Shown piece by piece: positions 53,312 to 62,514 of a stretch of 64,000 nt of DNA; position 1 is the first letter of the stretch, and every line of letters starts with the position of its first letter. The notes under the pieces were generated by a model that was given only the letters and a program-made list of their open reading frames with translations, did no database searches and had not been told where the DNA came from. The translations under genes and the position numbers were made by a program. Origin of the DNA: CAZWDL01 sp964632995 (GTDB taxonomy: Bacteria; Bacteroidota; Bacteroidia; Chitinophagales; Saprospiraceae); assembly GCA_964632995.1 (NCBI GenBank), contig CAZWDL010000023.1, positions 1-64,000 of the forward strand. The letters run 5' to 3'.

Positions 53312-53851
53312 ATGTCTTCCGCACAAAGACTGCTGGATATTGTAAAAAATAAGGGCCTGCAAGGTATGGCGGGCGCCCGTCTCGATGCCGAAATCCCCCT
53401 GTCGGAAGCTCTGCTTAACCGCCTGGCCAACGAGAAAGCCAGATCGATGGAAACCCTGGAGCATCTCCAGATTCTGTTGCCCGGCGAAGATACCCTCGTC
53501 GTTGATGCTAAAGCTAAGGTTTCGACCAAGCTCTTTGGTATCAAGGTGCCGGTTCGCCGGCAGGTACACTTTTTGATTAACCGGGAAGTATCGCTTTCTC
53601 CCTCCCCCCGGATGCAACTTCGCATTCGCGACGGTCTCAGCGGCCTGGAAAAGAAGTTCATTCACTGGTTCGAAAATCTCATTTCGAGGACCGTTCCCGG
53701 GGATATCTCCCTTGAACAGGACATTCTTACCATCGACCTCGGTCCCGTACTTCGCGAACAGGGACTGGAAATGTTTGCCGGACAACTAGAGCAGGTACGG
53801 GTGGAGGGCCAGGCCGGCCGGCTCCTGATTAAAGTGCGGGCGAGCGCCTGA
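53312..53851 (+). CDS. Protein of unknown function, related to its downstream neighbour
   Basis: 179 residues without a signal peptide or membrane helix. The N-terminal block GMAGARLDAEIPLSEALLNR and the C-terminal GLEMFAGQLEQVRVEGQAGR followed by LLIKVRA recall parts of the next protein. The middle (AKAKVSTKLFGIKVPVRRQV HFLINREVSL split) is beta-rich. The alternating 'IP-x-x-x-x-L-x-x-L' and hydrophobic strand pattern could suit a lipid-binding tubular fold, but this is a guess. Followed after 42 bases by the 100-residue protein gene. Confidence 0.7.
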   Translation: MSSAQRLLDIVKNKGLQGMAGARLDAEIPLSEALLNRLANEKARSMETLEHLQILLPGEDTLVVDAKAKVSTKLFGIKVPVRRQVHFLINREVSLSPSPRMQLRIRDGLSGLEKKFIHWFENLISRTVPGDISLEQDILTIDLGPVLREQGLEMFAGQLEQVRVEGQAGRLLIKVRASA

Positions 53852-53893
53852 ACAGCCTGCTTAAACGTTTTTGTCAAAATCTTTACCTTACCC

Positions 53894-54196
53894 ATGGAAG
53901 AACTCATCAAACATCTGCTGGATAACAATTTGCGCGATCTGAAGGGGATGAAAGTCAGTGGGAAAATACCTGTGGATCCGGCTTTTCTCAACGAGCTTAT
54001 TGAGGAATGGCTGCGCGCCGGCAGCACACCGGAACCGGGTGCTTCGGCGCCTTCTTCGACTGCTCCCGCTTCCTCGGGCTCTGGCATTCCTGTGGATAAA
54101 TTGCCCAACCTGATCCGGCGCCATGTGAAAAAACTCGAGCTCGGCGTCGAAAACGGTAAGATGGTGCTTGCCTTCGAGTTTCGGGTGGAGGAGTGA
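53894..54196 (+). CDS. Small protein with the same N- and C-terminal motifs as its upstream neighbour
   Basis: 100 residues. GMKVSGKIPVDPAFLNELIE at the N-terminus and KLELGVENGKMVLAFEFRVE at the C-terminus line up with the corresponding ends of the upstream 179-residue protein, separated by a Ser/Pro/Ala-rich linker (PEPGASAPSSTAPASSGSG). The upstream beta-rich middle is missing. A shortened paralogue produced by tandem duplication fits. ATG start; a hairpin terminator follows. Confidence 0.7.
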   Translation: MEELIKHLLDNNLRDLKGMKVSGKIPVDPAFLNELIEEWLRAGSTPEPGASAPSSTAPASSGSGIPVDKLPNLIRRHVKKLELGVENGKMVLAFEFRVEE

Positions 54197-54212
54197 ACGG
54201 TAAGATTGCGAC

Positions 54213-54247
54213 AAAGGGGCAGCTCACCCGTAGTGAACTGCCCCTTT
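54213..54247 (+). terminator. Terminator after the two-gene unit
   Basis: AAAGGGGCAG (54213-54222) pairs perfectly with CTGCCCCTTT (54238-54247); inside, TCAC/GTGA extends the stem. Followed by CTTTGT on the plus strand. It may also serve the convergent L25 gene. Confidence 0.7.
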
Positions 54248-54285
54248 CTTTGTAGCAAAAAGATGACAAGCGTTCCCGATAGCTG

Positions 54286-54939
54286 TTATTCTTCAGGCGG
54301 AGCGCTTTCCATTCCACCCTCTTCGGCCGTTTCGGCTTCTTCTTCTCCTTCCGGAACACCGGCCTCTTCTTCGGCGACGGTGACCGTTTTCAGCGCCCGC
54401 GGCACCTGTACCGTAGCAACCGTTCGGCTGGGGGAATCGAGAATTTCAAGATTTTCAATTTGTTGCAGGTCGCGAATCCGGATAGCGTCACCCATATCCA
54501 TCTCGGAGATATCCAGAAGCAGCTGGTCAACGAGGTTTTCCGGTAGTGACTTCACTTTAACCTTGCGGATGTTCTTGATCAGACGGCCGCCGTTTTTTAC
54601 ACCGGGAGAAACTCCGGTAAAGCGAACCGGCAATTCGACCTTGATCGGTACGCCGGTCGTCATTTTCAGAAAGTCAATGTGCAGGATCTCTTCCGTGACC
54701 GGATGCCATTGAATATCTTTTAAAATACAGCGGTGCTTTTCTCCATTCACGGAAATTTCGGCCGCGTGGAAATCTGCCGTGAAAACAATATCTTTCACAT
54801 TCTTTTCCGTGGTGGTGAAGTGAATCGCTTCGCCACCGCCGTACAGCACGCAGGGAATCAATCCGGCGTTTCTTACCGCTTTGGTTGCTTTCTTACCCAA
54901 ATCGGACCTTACTTGTCCTTCTACAGCAACTATTTTCAT
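54286..54939 (-). CDS. rplY: 50S ribosomal protein L25/general stress protein Ctc
   Basis: 217 residues. The N-terminal 5S rRNA-binding domain is VEGQVRSDLGKKATKAVRNA, GLIPCVLYGGGE; the C-terminal TL5/Ctc beta domain includes VPIKVELPVRFTGVSPGVKN and DLLLDISEMDMGDAIRIRDL in shortened form (VDQLLLDISEMDMGDAIRIR). An acidic Glu-rich tail ends the protein, as is common in Bacteroidota. Cytoplasmic. Upstream on the same strand is prs, a very common neighbour of this gene across bacteria. Confidence 0.95.
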   Translation of the reverse strand: MKIVAVEGQVRSDLGKKATKAVRNAGLIPCVLYGGGEAIHFTTTEKNVKDIVFTADFHAAEISVNGEKHRCILKDIQWHPVTEEILHIDFLKMTTGVPIKVELPVRFTGVSPGVKNGGRLIKNIRKVKVKSLPENLVDQLLLDISEMDMGDAIRIRDLQQIENLEILDSPSRTVATVQVPRALKTVTVAEEEAGVPEGEEEAETAEEGGMESAPPEE

Positions 54940-55018
54940 GGTTGTTTTTTCTTTAACGTTTGCTATCGAGTTGGCTCAGAGGCGCTTAACCCCGATATTA
55001 CGAGCCATAAACGGCACG

Positions 55019-55026
55019 CAAAGATA
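55019..55026 (-). promoter_or_regulatory. -7 box of rplY
   Basis: On the minus strand TATCTTTG (plus-strand CAAAGATA) matches TAnnTTTG, about 80 bases before the rplY ATG. It suggests rplY has its own promoter besides read-through from prs. Confidence 0.45.
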
Positions 55027-55079
55027 AGCTTTTTTAGTGAAAAAAGAGAAACCTTTAGCCGGCAAAGTTCATATTTTTG

Positions 55080-56012
55080 TCATCCTTCTACAAACAATGC
55101 GGATATTGAGCGGTGTTCGTGGGTGTTCCGGATAGCACGGGCAAATAATTTGGCGGTAGACAATACCTTGATTTTCGAGGCTTTTTGCTTGAGCGGAATG
55201 GTATCACAAACGATGACCTCCTGCAACAGGGAGTTTTCTATGTTTTCGTAAGCATTGCCGGAGAGTACCGGGTGCGTACAGAGTGCGCGCACACTGCGCG
55301 CGCCTTTCTCCATGAGGATTCCTGCTGCCCGGCAAAGTGTTCCGGCGGTATCTACCAGGTCGTCAACGAGGATGACGTCGCCATCGGTAACGTCTCCGAT
55401 GACTGTCATTTCGGCTATTTCATTAGCCCGCTTTCGGTATTTGTCGCAAATGACCAGGTTGCGTTCAAAATGCTTCGAATACACGCGTGCCCGCTTGGTG
55501 CCACCTACATCAGGAGAAGCAAAAATCACATTCGACAGATCCTGCTCCAGCAGGTAGGGGATATAGATCGCTTCACTTTTAAGGTGATCAACCGGTATGT
55601 CGAAGAAACCCTGAATTTGGGGGGCGTGGAAATCCATGGTCATAATGCGGTCGGCGCCGGCTGCCTCCAGCAGATTGGCGATGAGCTTGGAAGAAATCGG
55701 GACCCGCGGTTTATCCTTCCTGTCCTGACGGGCATAGCCGAAATAGGGAATGACCGCTGTAATATAGCCGGCGGAGGCCCGTTTGGCAGCGTCTATCATG
55801 AGCAGTAGTTCCATCAGGTTTTCGGTGGGTGGATAGGTCGACTGTATGAAGAAGACATAAGCTCCCCGGACCGATTCGTTAATGACGGGCTGCATTTCTC
55901 CGTCACTAAAGCGGTGAACATTTATATCACCAAGCGTGTCACCGTAGAAGTCCGCGATCTTTTCAGCCAGATACTGGGAGGTGGTTCCTGAAAATAATTT
56001 TACATCAACCAT
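55080..56012 (-). CDS. prs: Ribose-phosphate pyrophosphokinase
   Basis: 310 residues; makes PRPP from ribose 5-phosphate and ATP. The start is close to LFSGTTSQYLAEKIADFYG, then DGEMQP, the ATP-binding YFGYARQDRK loop, KPRVPISSKL, and the PRPP-binding signature VILVDDLVDTAGTL. Length and motifs are standard for class I enzymes. ATG start. Precedes rplY on the same strand with 140 bases between. Confidence 0.97.
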   Translation of the reverse strand: MVDVKLFSGTTSQYLAEKIADFYGDTLGDINVHRFSDGEMQPVINESVRGAYVFFIQSTYPPTENLMELLLMIDAAKRASAGYITAVIPYFGYARQDRKDKPRVPISSKLIANLLEAAGADRIMTMDFHAPQIQGFFDIPVDHLKSEAIYIPYLLEQDLSNVIFASPDVGGTKRARVYSKHFERNLVICDKYRKRANEIAEMTVIGDVTDGDVILVDDLVDTAGTLCRAAGILMEKGARSVRALCTHPVLSGNAYENIENSLLQEVIVCDTIPLKQKASKIKVLSTAKLFARAIRNTHEHRSISALFVEG

Positions 56013-56040
56013 GTTGTCTCAGACATTTAGCGATTTGACG

Positions 56041-56048
56041 CAAAGGTA
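56041..56048 (-). promoter_or_regulatory. -7 box of prs
   Basis: Plus-strand CAAAGGTA, i.e. TACCTTTG on the minus strand, 28 bases before the prs ATG. No convincing -33 element at the right distance. Confidence 0.45.
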
Positions 56049-56289
56049 AGACATTTTACTCATGTTCCGAGAGATCAATACGCTTTTACCTTTTCCATTC
56101 AGCTATGCGATATTCCCGTTCTGTTGGTAAAGTACTGTAGTTTGCCGAAAAGTTTTCCCGCTTTGTCGAAGCCATTCTTTTTAGTACGGAAACTGTTTTA
56201 ATTTTAGGGGAGGTCCTCGGAATTGCATTCTTATTAGCGGCAGACCGGAGAATTGAGTTGAAGGACATTAAATCCAAGCAGATACACAA

Positions 56290-56913
56290 ATGATTTTATT
56301 TTCAACCTGGTGGATAGAACTGGAAGTAACTCAACAGATATTCTGGAGCCTTGCTATCGTCGCCAGTATTCTGTTATTCATCCTGCTTTTTGTCAGCCTG
56401 TTCGGCTGGGATTCAGATCAGGAGCCTGTTTCGGGGAATAAAAAAAAGCGACTTCGCCCAACCGAACCGAAAGCGGTGCTTACCGCCTTCACGCTTTTTG
56501 GTTGGCTGGGTGTTCTCACCTCTTATCTTACGGATAATCTTCAAGTCATCTTAATTAGCGCTCTCGTCGCCGGTCTGTTTGGCGCTATGTTGCCGTGGAT
56601 CCTGGCTCCTTTACTTCGCTATCCACGCTTCGAGGCCGACCGGGCCCTGGAAAGTACCGGTCGGGTACTTCAGTCTATCCCTCCTCATCGCAATGGTTTT
56701 GGCAAAGTACAGCTCAATATGCGCGCCGCTCCTTACGAAATGGACGCCGTTACTGCCGGTGGAGAGCTTCTCCGGGGGGCTCCCGTACGCATCGTGGAAG
56801 TCATAGATGAGCGGGTACTGCTCGTCGAGGCGCTTGAGGACAGCCCCGAAGCTCAGCCAGGAATCGAAGATCCCGCTGCACCGAGTACCGGACGGGGAGA
56901 CGAGCCAGCCTGA
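56290..56913 (+). CDS. NfeD-like membrane protein
   Basis: 207 residues. Two to three hydrophobic segments (QIFWSLAIVASILLFILLFV, AFTLFGWLGVLTSYL, VILISALVAGLFGAMLPWIL) precede a small beta domain (ESTGRVLQSIPPHRNGFGKV, VRIVEVIDERVLLVEAL) that fits the OB fold at the C-terminus of NfeD proteins. These partner with SPFH/stomatin or flotillin proteins in membrane microdomains; no such gene is adjacent here. An acidic Pro-rich tail ends the protein. Confidence 0.75.
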   Translation: MILFSTWWIELEVTQQIFWSLAIVASILLFILLFVSLFGWDSDQEPVSGNKKKRLRPTEPKAVLTAFTLFGWLGVLTSYLTDNLQVILISALVAGLFGAMLPWILAPLLRYPRFEADRALESTGRVLQSIPPHRNGFGKVQLNMRAAPYEMDAVTAGGELLRGAPVRIVEVIDERVLLVEALEDSPEAQPGIEDPAAPSTGRGDEPA

Positions 56914-56981
56914 AAGAGAAGAAGCTGCGTTTAACCTGTGGGTCAACGCGCAATAGATTAGTCTACAAATAATGCGGGTAC

Positions 56982-57956
56982 TTATTTTTTTCTTTCCGTG
57001 ACAAAGAGGACCAGCTCCTCTAGCGACTGGCGCACCAGCGAATTGGGAAAAGTATGTAGAATCTCAAAGGCCTGCTTGCGGTAGTCGTACATCGCCTTGC
57101 GAGCGTATTCCAGGCCGCCGCTCTGGTGTACGAATTCAATAACCTCCTGCACTTTATCGGGCTGATCACTATAGCGGCGTATATTGTTGATAATCCGGCG
57201 TTTTTCCGCGCGGGGAGCGCGGTCGAGCGCATAGATAAGGGGGAGGGTCAATTTTTTTTCTTTGATATCGATGCCGCGGGGTTTGCCGATATCCTCAGTT
57301 CCAAAATCGAGCAAATCATCCCGGATCTGAAAAGCGATGCCGATCTTCTCGCCAAACTGGCGCATGCGTTCAATGTGTTCCTCATTTTGAGTGGTGGAAG
57401 AGGCGCCGGCGCAGCAGGCGGCGGCGATGAGGGATGCTGTCTTTTGGCGTATGATTTCGTAATAGATGTCTTCTTCTATATCCAGCCGGCGGGCTTTTTC
57501 AATTTGAAGCAATTCTCCTTCACTCATTGCCTGTACGGCGCTGGAAACGATTTCCAGGAGGCGGTGTTCCCGATGCCGGAGTGCGAGCAGCATACCCTGA
57601 GAGAAAAGATAATCGCCTACCAGTACGGCGATTTTATTTTTCCAAAGCGCATTGAGGGAAAAGAAGCCCCGGCGTTCGTAGGAGTCATCCACCACGTCAT
57701 CGTGAACCAGGGTAGCGGTATGCAGTAGCTCCACGAGCGAGGCGGCCGTATAGGTAGCATCCCCGATTTCTCCACAAAGTTTGGCGGAGAGAAAAACAAA
57801 GATAGGGCGCACCTGCTTGCCTTTGCGGCGAACGATATAAAAGGTTATTTTATCTAAAAGGGGAGCCGGGCTCCGCATCTCTTTCCGGAATCGCGACTCG
57901 AACTGCTTCAGTTCCTTTTCAATAGGCCCTTTGATGGTGTCAATAGACTTGACCAT
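56982..57956 (-). CDS. Polyprenyl diphosphate synthase (octaprenyl-type)
   Basis: 324 residues. The first aspartate-rich motif is LVHDDVVDDSYERRG and the second QIRDDLLDFG, both with the DDxxD/DDxxD pattern of trans-prenyltransferases. GKQVRPIFVFLSAKLCG is the conserved upstream Lys/Arg region. It condenses isopentenyl diphosphate units to make the side chain of quinones (menaquinone in Bacteroidota). IspB-like; chain length not readable. ATG start. A TAGCTTTG box lies 26 bases upstream. Confidence 0.93.
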   Translation of the reverse strand: MVKSIDTIKGPIEKELKQFESRFRKEMRSPAPLLDKITFYIVRRKGKQVRPIFVFLSAKLCGEIGDATYTAASLVELLHTATLVHDDVVDDSYERRGFFSLNALWKNKIAVLVGDYLFSQGMLLALRHREHRLLEIVSSAVQAMSEGELLQIEKARRLDIEEDIYYEIIRQKTASLIAAACCAGASSTTQNEEHIERMRQFGEKIGIAFQIRDDLLDFGTEDIGKPRGIDIKEKKLTLPLIYALDRAPRAEKRRIINNIRRYSDQPDKVQEVIEFVHQSGGLEYARKAMYDYRKQAFEILHTFPNSLVRQSLEELVLFVTERKK

Positions 57957-57981
57957 GAAGCTGCTTTTGGTTATTGGCCTC

Positions 57982-57989
57982 CAAAGCTA
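57982..57989 (-). promoter_or_regulatory. -7 box of the polyprenyl synthase gene
   Basis: Plus-strand CAAAGCTA, i.e. TAGCTTTG on the minus strand, 26 bases before the ATG. Confidence 0.4.
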
Positions 57990-58080
57990 CGAAGAACTTT
58001 GGAGAACGGAAGGCGTGGCGTTGCCACACAATATTAGAGGGTAAATCTAAAAACAGGCTGGGTTGTTCACGCAAGTAAAA

Positions 58081-59949
58081 TTAAAAGCGTTTTAACACCT
58101 GGTATTGTTCTATGATTTTGTTGTTGGCTTCGATAAGCAGCAGGTAGTTGCCCCGGTTCAATTGCTTGATGTTAATAATTTTCATTTGCTGACCGGTGGA
58201 GAGGCCGGGAAAGTCTTTTCGCAAGAGCTGCCTTCTGTTCTGATTGAGCAGGCGAAAACTGACATTTGCCGGGCCGGGTAAGGAGAAGACAACGCGCAGG
58301 TCACCGGAGTTGGTTTCCGGCATAATCTTGGCCGGCGCCGGAGCAGCGGTGGAAATGGAAGTGTTTTGCAGTGGAGGGGCGGAAACACGCACCTTGAAAA
58401 AGGTAGGCGGAGCGTTGGGCGCCACGCACTTAAGCCGGTAGTCCAGGCCGCCGCGGATAGATACACTGCCGGCATCGTGATAAGAGTAAGAGTTTTCGGC
58501 GCCGCCCTGTGCACGACGGGTTTCAATAGGGCTGTAATTTTGGCCGCCGTCGGTAGAGCGCTGAATCTCGTAAACCATGGCAGGATGCTCATTGCTGCTC
58601 GACCAGCGTAAAACCACTCCATTGCTTAGGAGCGTTGCTGTCAGGTCACTGACTTCGGTGACCGGCCGATTGGAACCGGTGATGGCGGAACTCGCCGTCC
58701 CCGGCTTATTGATTGTCACGACATCTCCGTTGCTGGGAGTCCAGAGTACCAATCCGATTGGTGGCTTGAAAACATTTTGAGGGTCTACCTCTCTTACGGC
58801 GGCGGAAACGTCTGTCTTGACGGTGCGTACTTCAATTTTGTTCTGGTCAACAAATATCCACTTGAACTGATTAAAACTACCGGAATTGCGGGTCCAGGGT
58901 TTATCGTCGTTGTTGCTGCGCAAGGGGGCGCCCCAGCCGCCCTCGCCGACAAAGACGATGCCCTTGGCGTCATCCCGAATAAACCCTTCGTAACTTCCGG
59001 GTTCATTAGACGGACGAACGGGCCAGGTACTTTTCACCACATGGGCATCACACTCCACCACCATGTTGACCCCGTACTGGTAAAAAAGTGGGGCCCAGTT
59101 GATGACCAACTCGTCTTTTTCGGCCTTTTTTTCCGTGTGAGGCCGCATGGGATGGTGGTACTGCGCCACCTTCCAGGTGACCTCACTGCTGGCGCGCAGG
59201 TCCCGTTCCAGCCAGTCGCGCTGATTACCTCCCGAAGCGATAAGCGTATTGAGCGAATATAAGCGCAACAGATTGCCGCCGAAAGTGAAGCCGTAGTAAG
59301 CATCCGGATTTGGGATGTCAAAAATTTCAATGAGTGAAGCACTGGACATTTCGTGATTGCCGCGGGCGACGACGATAGGAAACAGGCGACCGTCACTGCT
59401 TATAGTGTGCTGCCAGTCGTCCAGCCACTCGCGCCATTCCGGAGCGGTATCTCCACCGGTAAAGTCACCGCCGAAGAGAATGAAGTTGGGACGCAGTTTG
59501 CTGACCAGTACGTTGGCATTGATCCGGGCATCCCGGTAATTTCGCGAATCGCCACCGGCAATGATGGACAATCGCGTGGCGGGGTCGGCCGGGGCCGTGC
59601 GAAAGGAAAGCCGGCGGCTCACGCCTTCATTGTCACGGATGATAAAAAAGTAAGTGGTGTTGGGGCGAAGACCGGTTAAGCGGACGAAATGGTTATTCAT
59701 TCCACGCGCGGGTACAATCCGGTCGGGACGCATGGACATCCGATAGGCGTTGATGTTCTGCCCGTGATCCTCAGTGTCGTAATAGAAAACGGGGGCTCCT
59801 CCGCTTATTTGATCCCAGCCTACCACCATGGAGGTGGCCGGATCTTCCCGCCACATACAACGGAAGCGACCGGTGCGGGCCTCTGCCGTAAGGAGCAGGC
59901 TGCACAGAAAAAAAACGGTTGCCGTTAACTTCAGAGGATTAGTCCGCAT
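58081..59949 (-). CDS. Exported metallophosphoesterase with N-terminal fibronectin-like domain and T9SS-like tail
   Basis: 622 residues from the ATG at 59949. Signal peptide (TATVFFLCSLLLTAEA). A purple-acid-phosphatase-like N-terminal domain (MVVGWDQISGGAPVFYYDTE ... LTGLRPNTTYFFIIRD) precedes the calcineurin-like core: AGGDSRNYRD, FGGDFTGGD, VARGNHEMSS, AQYHHPMRPH and ECDAHV give the metal ligands. A fibronectin-like segment follows, and the last 60 residues (LRVVFSLPGPANVSFRLL ... LNRGNYLLLIEANNKIIEQY) resemble a T9SS type A sorting domain with a non-standard end. Cell-surface phosphatase or phosphodiesterase; substrate unknown. Confidence 0.9.
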   Translation of the reverse strand: MRTNPLKLTATVFFLCSLLLTAEARTGRFRCMWREDPATSMVVGWDQISGGAPVFYYDTEDHGQNINAYRMSMRPDRIVPARGMNNHFVRLTGLRPNTTYFFIIRDNEGVSRRLSFRTAPADPATRLSIIAGGDSRNYRDARINANVLVSKLRPNFILFGGDFTGGDTAPEWREWLDDWQHTISSDGRLFPIVVARGNHEMSSASLIEIFDIPNPDAYYGFTFGGNLLRLYSLNTLIASGGNQRDWLERDLRASSEVTWKVAQYHHPMRPHTEKKAEKDELVINWAPLFYQYGVNMVVECDAHVVKSTWPVRPSNEPGSYEGFIRDDAKGIVFVGEGGWGAPLRSNNDDKPWTRNSGSFNQFKWIFVDQNKIEVRTVKTDVSAAVREVDPQNVFKPPIGLVLWTPSNGDVVTINKPGTASSAITGSNRPVTEVSDLTATLLSNGVVLRWSSSNEHPAMVYEIQRSTDGGQNYSPIETRRAQGGAENSYSYHDAGSVSIRGGLDYRLKCVAPNAPPTFFKVRVSAPPLQNTSISTAAPAPAKIMPETNSGDLRVVFSLPGPANVSFRLLNQNRRQLLRKDFPGLSTGQQMKIINIKQLNRGNYLLLIEANNKIIEQYQVLKRF

Positions 59950-60258
59950 CACCCAGTATGGTTGGATTTTTTTTTTAAAGGTAAATAGCTCCTTTCGCTC
60001 ATTCTTTTCATTTTTACAAAACTGTTTTGGAATGTAAAAGGAGCGGCGATCAGAACAATATGGGTTTTACTAAGAAAGCGTTTCTTATTAGAATTATTGT
60101 ACCTTTGTATGGCTTTAAGTTGAATTTTACAGTATCACGACTATTAAAGAGACTCCATTGTTTAAAGTCTTGCCCACCACACTTATTTTTGCAAATCACA
60201 AACAGCTCCGGCTGTCTTTAATTCACCACAACCTTAAAAACGTCACAATTCTGTTTCA
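59950..60258. other. glyA upstream region
   Basis: No gene seen. Plus-strand boxes TACCTTTG (60100-60107) and TATTTTTG (60184-60191) could be the -7 elements of glyA; the first would leave a leader of about 145 bases and the second about 60. No riboswitch-like fold recognised. Confidence 0.4.
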
Positions 60259-61548
60259 ATGACAAAAGATACAGCAATTTTCAACCTCATACAAAAGGAA
60301 CTGCAGCGTCAGCAGAAAGGTGCGGAACTCATCGCTTCTGAGAATTTTGCCAGCCCCGCCGTCATGGAAGCCACCGGCAGTGTGCTGACCAATAAGTACG
60401 CCGAAGGCTATCCCGGGCGGCGCTACTACGGCGGCTGCGAAGTGGTCGATGAAATTGAACAATTAGCTATAAACAGATTGTGCGAACTCTTTGGCGCCGA
60501 GTATGCCAATGTGCAGCCTCATTCCGGCTCTCAGGCCAATGCAGCTGTTTTCCTCGCTTGTCTGCAGCCGGGAGATCGCATCCTGGGCTTTGATCTTTCT
60601 CACGGCGGTCACCTCACGCACGGATCTCCGGTCAATTTCTCTGGGAAAACCTACCAGGCACACTTCTATGGGGTGGAGCAGGATACAGGTCTGATCGATA
60701 TGGACAAGGTGGCGGCCAAAGCCCGCGAGGTCCAGCCCAAACTCATCATCTGCGGCGCCTCGGCTTATTCCCGCGATTGGGATTACGCCCGCTTCCGCGC
60801 TATCGCCGAAGAGGTTGGCGCACTGCTGCTCGCCGATATCGCCCATCCGGCAGGAATTATCGCCGCGGGACTCTTGCGCAGCCCTATGGAACACTGCCAC
60901 ATCGTCACCTCCACCACCCACAAGACGCTCCGCGGCCCGCGCGGCGGCATCATCCTGATGGGCAAGGACTTCGAAAACCCTTGGGGGCGTAAAACAAAAA
61001 AGGGCAACCCTATCAAAATGTCCGCTGTGCTCAACAGCGGCGTCTTCCCGGGTATGCAGGGCGGCCCGCTTGAACACGTCATCGCCGCCAAGGCCGTAGC
61101 TTTTCGCGAGGCCATACAGCCTTCTTTTAAAAATTACGCTCGCCAGGTAGTCGCTAACGCCCGCGCCATGGCCGATGCCTTTCTCGAAAAAAGCTACAAA
61201 GTCATCAGCGGAGGCACTGACAATCACCTGATGCTGATCGACCTGCGCTCTAAAGGCGTCACCGGGAAAGCCGCCGAAAACACGCTGGTCAAGGCCGATA
61301 TTACGCTCAATAAAAATATGGTGCCCTTCGACGATCAGTCGCCCTTCGTGACGTCCGGTATTCGCGTAGGAGCTGCCGCTATCACCACACGCGGCCTCAA
61401 GGAAACGGATTGCCGTGAGATTGTCAACTGGATGGACGGCATCCTCTCCAATATCGATAACGAGGCCCTCCTCAAGCGTACGAAAAACGAGGTCAACGAA
61501 TTTATGGAACAGTTTCCTCTCTACGCCGAGGTGGAAACGGCGCATTAG
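60259..61548 (+). CDS. glyA: Serine hydroxymethyltransferase
   Basis: 429 residues. PLP-dependent interconversion of serine and glycine with tetrahydrofolate. The opening ELIASENFASPAVMEATGSV and NKYAEGYPGRRYYGGCEVVD are invariant SHMT blocks. The PLP lysine is K222 in VTSTTHKTLRGPRGG. LNSGVFPGMQGGP and TSGIRVGAAAITTRGL are also present. Length is standard. ATG start. Confidence 0.98.
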   Translation: MTKDTAIFNLIQKELQRQQKGAELIASENFASPAVMEATGSVLTNKYAEGYPGRRYYGGCEVVDEIEQLAINRLCELFGAEYANVQPHSGSQANAAVFLACLQPGDRILGFDLSHGGHLTHGSPVNFSGKTYQAHFYGVEQDTGLIDMDKVAAKAREVQPKLIICGASAYSRDWDYARFRAIAEEVGALLLADIAHPAGIIAAGLLRSPMEHCHIVTSTTHKTLRGPRGGIILMGKDFENPWGRKTKKGNPIKMSAVLNSGVFPGMQGGPLEHVIAAKAVAFREAIQPSFKNYARQVVANARAMADAFLEKSYKVISGGTDNHLMLIDLRSKGVTGKAAENTLVKADITLNKNMVPFDDQSPFVTSGIRVGAAAITTRGLKETDCREIVNWMDGILSNIDNEALLKRTKNEVNEFMEQFPLYAEVETAH

Positions 61549-61638
61549 TAAGCTGAAAATTAAGTAACAGCGCACTAGTGCTCTGTGTACTAGCGGTGAA
61601 AAGTATCCGAGCAGGAAAACTAAAGTCTGTTCGACTGT

Positions 61639-62322
61639 TTAACGCATGGCGCTGGGCGGCTTCCCATAGGTTTGTGTAAAGATTCTGGAAAAATAGCGGG
61701 AGGTATTGCCGGCGGTATTGAAATGCTCTATTCCACTTATGAAAAAGTAGTTATCACTGCCTCTGATCTGAATAGTGGGAGACATACCCAGGGGCGTTAT
61801 CCACAGGTTACTCTTTTGGCCGGCATTAATCGTTTGCATGCGGGAGCGCAGCGACGTTTGTGCCGGTACGCTGCTGGAGATTTTCAACTCATAAGATTGA
61901 TGATCCTCAGTGTCTAATTGCAGGCGATGCAGCCTGGTGGAAGAGAACCGTAGCTCTTTTGAATTGCCGGCCGGCTGCCATAGGCTCAGCGGTGCGGCAT
62001 CACCGCTGCCGGAGGTCGAAAAAAGCCGGTCGCTGCGTAGAGTTGAGGCGTGAAGCCGGTAGATAGCCCCCTGGCGCCGGTGAGAAGAAAGCCCCGTGGG
62101 ACGTGCTGTGTATTTTTTGAAGAAGGTGAAATCGTAGCCGTCATAGCGGTATAAGCCATTGGTAGAGCCCAGCCAAAGAAATCCTTTCTGATCCTGTAAC
62201 ATCTTGTTGAAGGACATGCCCATTCCGTAGGCAGGACCGAAGTATGTCCACTTATACTGGGATTGGGCGCCAACTTCCGAAGCACTGTGCAGTACCACCA
62301 AAACCCAGATTACCCGGTGCAT
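61639..62322 (-). pseudogene. Internally deleted hybrid two-component sensor gene (propeller start, AraC end)
   Basis: About 227 codons from the ATG at 62322. The first 70 residues look like the start of a hybrid sensor: signal peptide (HRVIWVLVVLHSASEVGAQ), then FGPAYGMGMSFNKMLQDQKG and FLWLGSTNGLYRYDGYDF, a regulator-propeller repeat. The last 30 residues (HFNTAGNTSRYFSRIFTQTY then GKPPSAMR) are the end of an AraC DNA-binding domain. Between them only about 120 residues remain, with a possible Y_Y_Y fragment (LWITPLGMSPTIQIRGSDN). Intact relatives have about 900-1400 residues with kinase and receiver domains; these are missing. Confidence 0.65.
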
Positions 62323-62514
62323 CAGGTTCCGGTTGATTTGTCGTAAGGCTTCATCTTCAGGCAACAGCTGTTCTGCCTGATGCGCCTCGAAGGTGTGGGC
62401 GTTCCGTTTTTCGCCGTTCTGATATCCCCAGAAGGGGTGCAAAAAAAGTAGTTTGAGATTGTTTGATCGTTCCGGGCAGTCCGGTCAACTTGGGTGAGAA
62501 AGTGCTTACCGGGT

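Noticed and set aside
56086..56289. 67-codon minus-strand open frame upstream of prs
   Set aside because: No recognisable features; occupies the spacer between divergent genes.
60463..61575. 370-codon minus-strand open frame
   Set aside because: Antisense to glyA, which is invariant in sequence; a codon-bias shadow.
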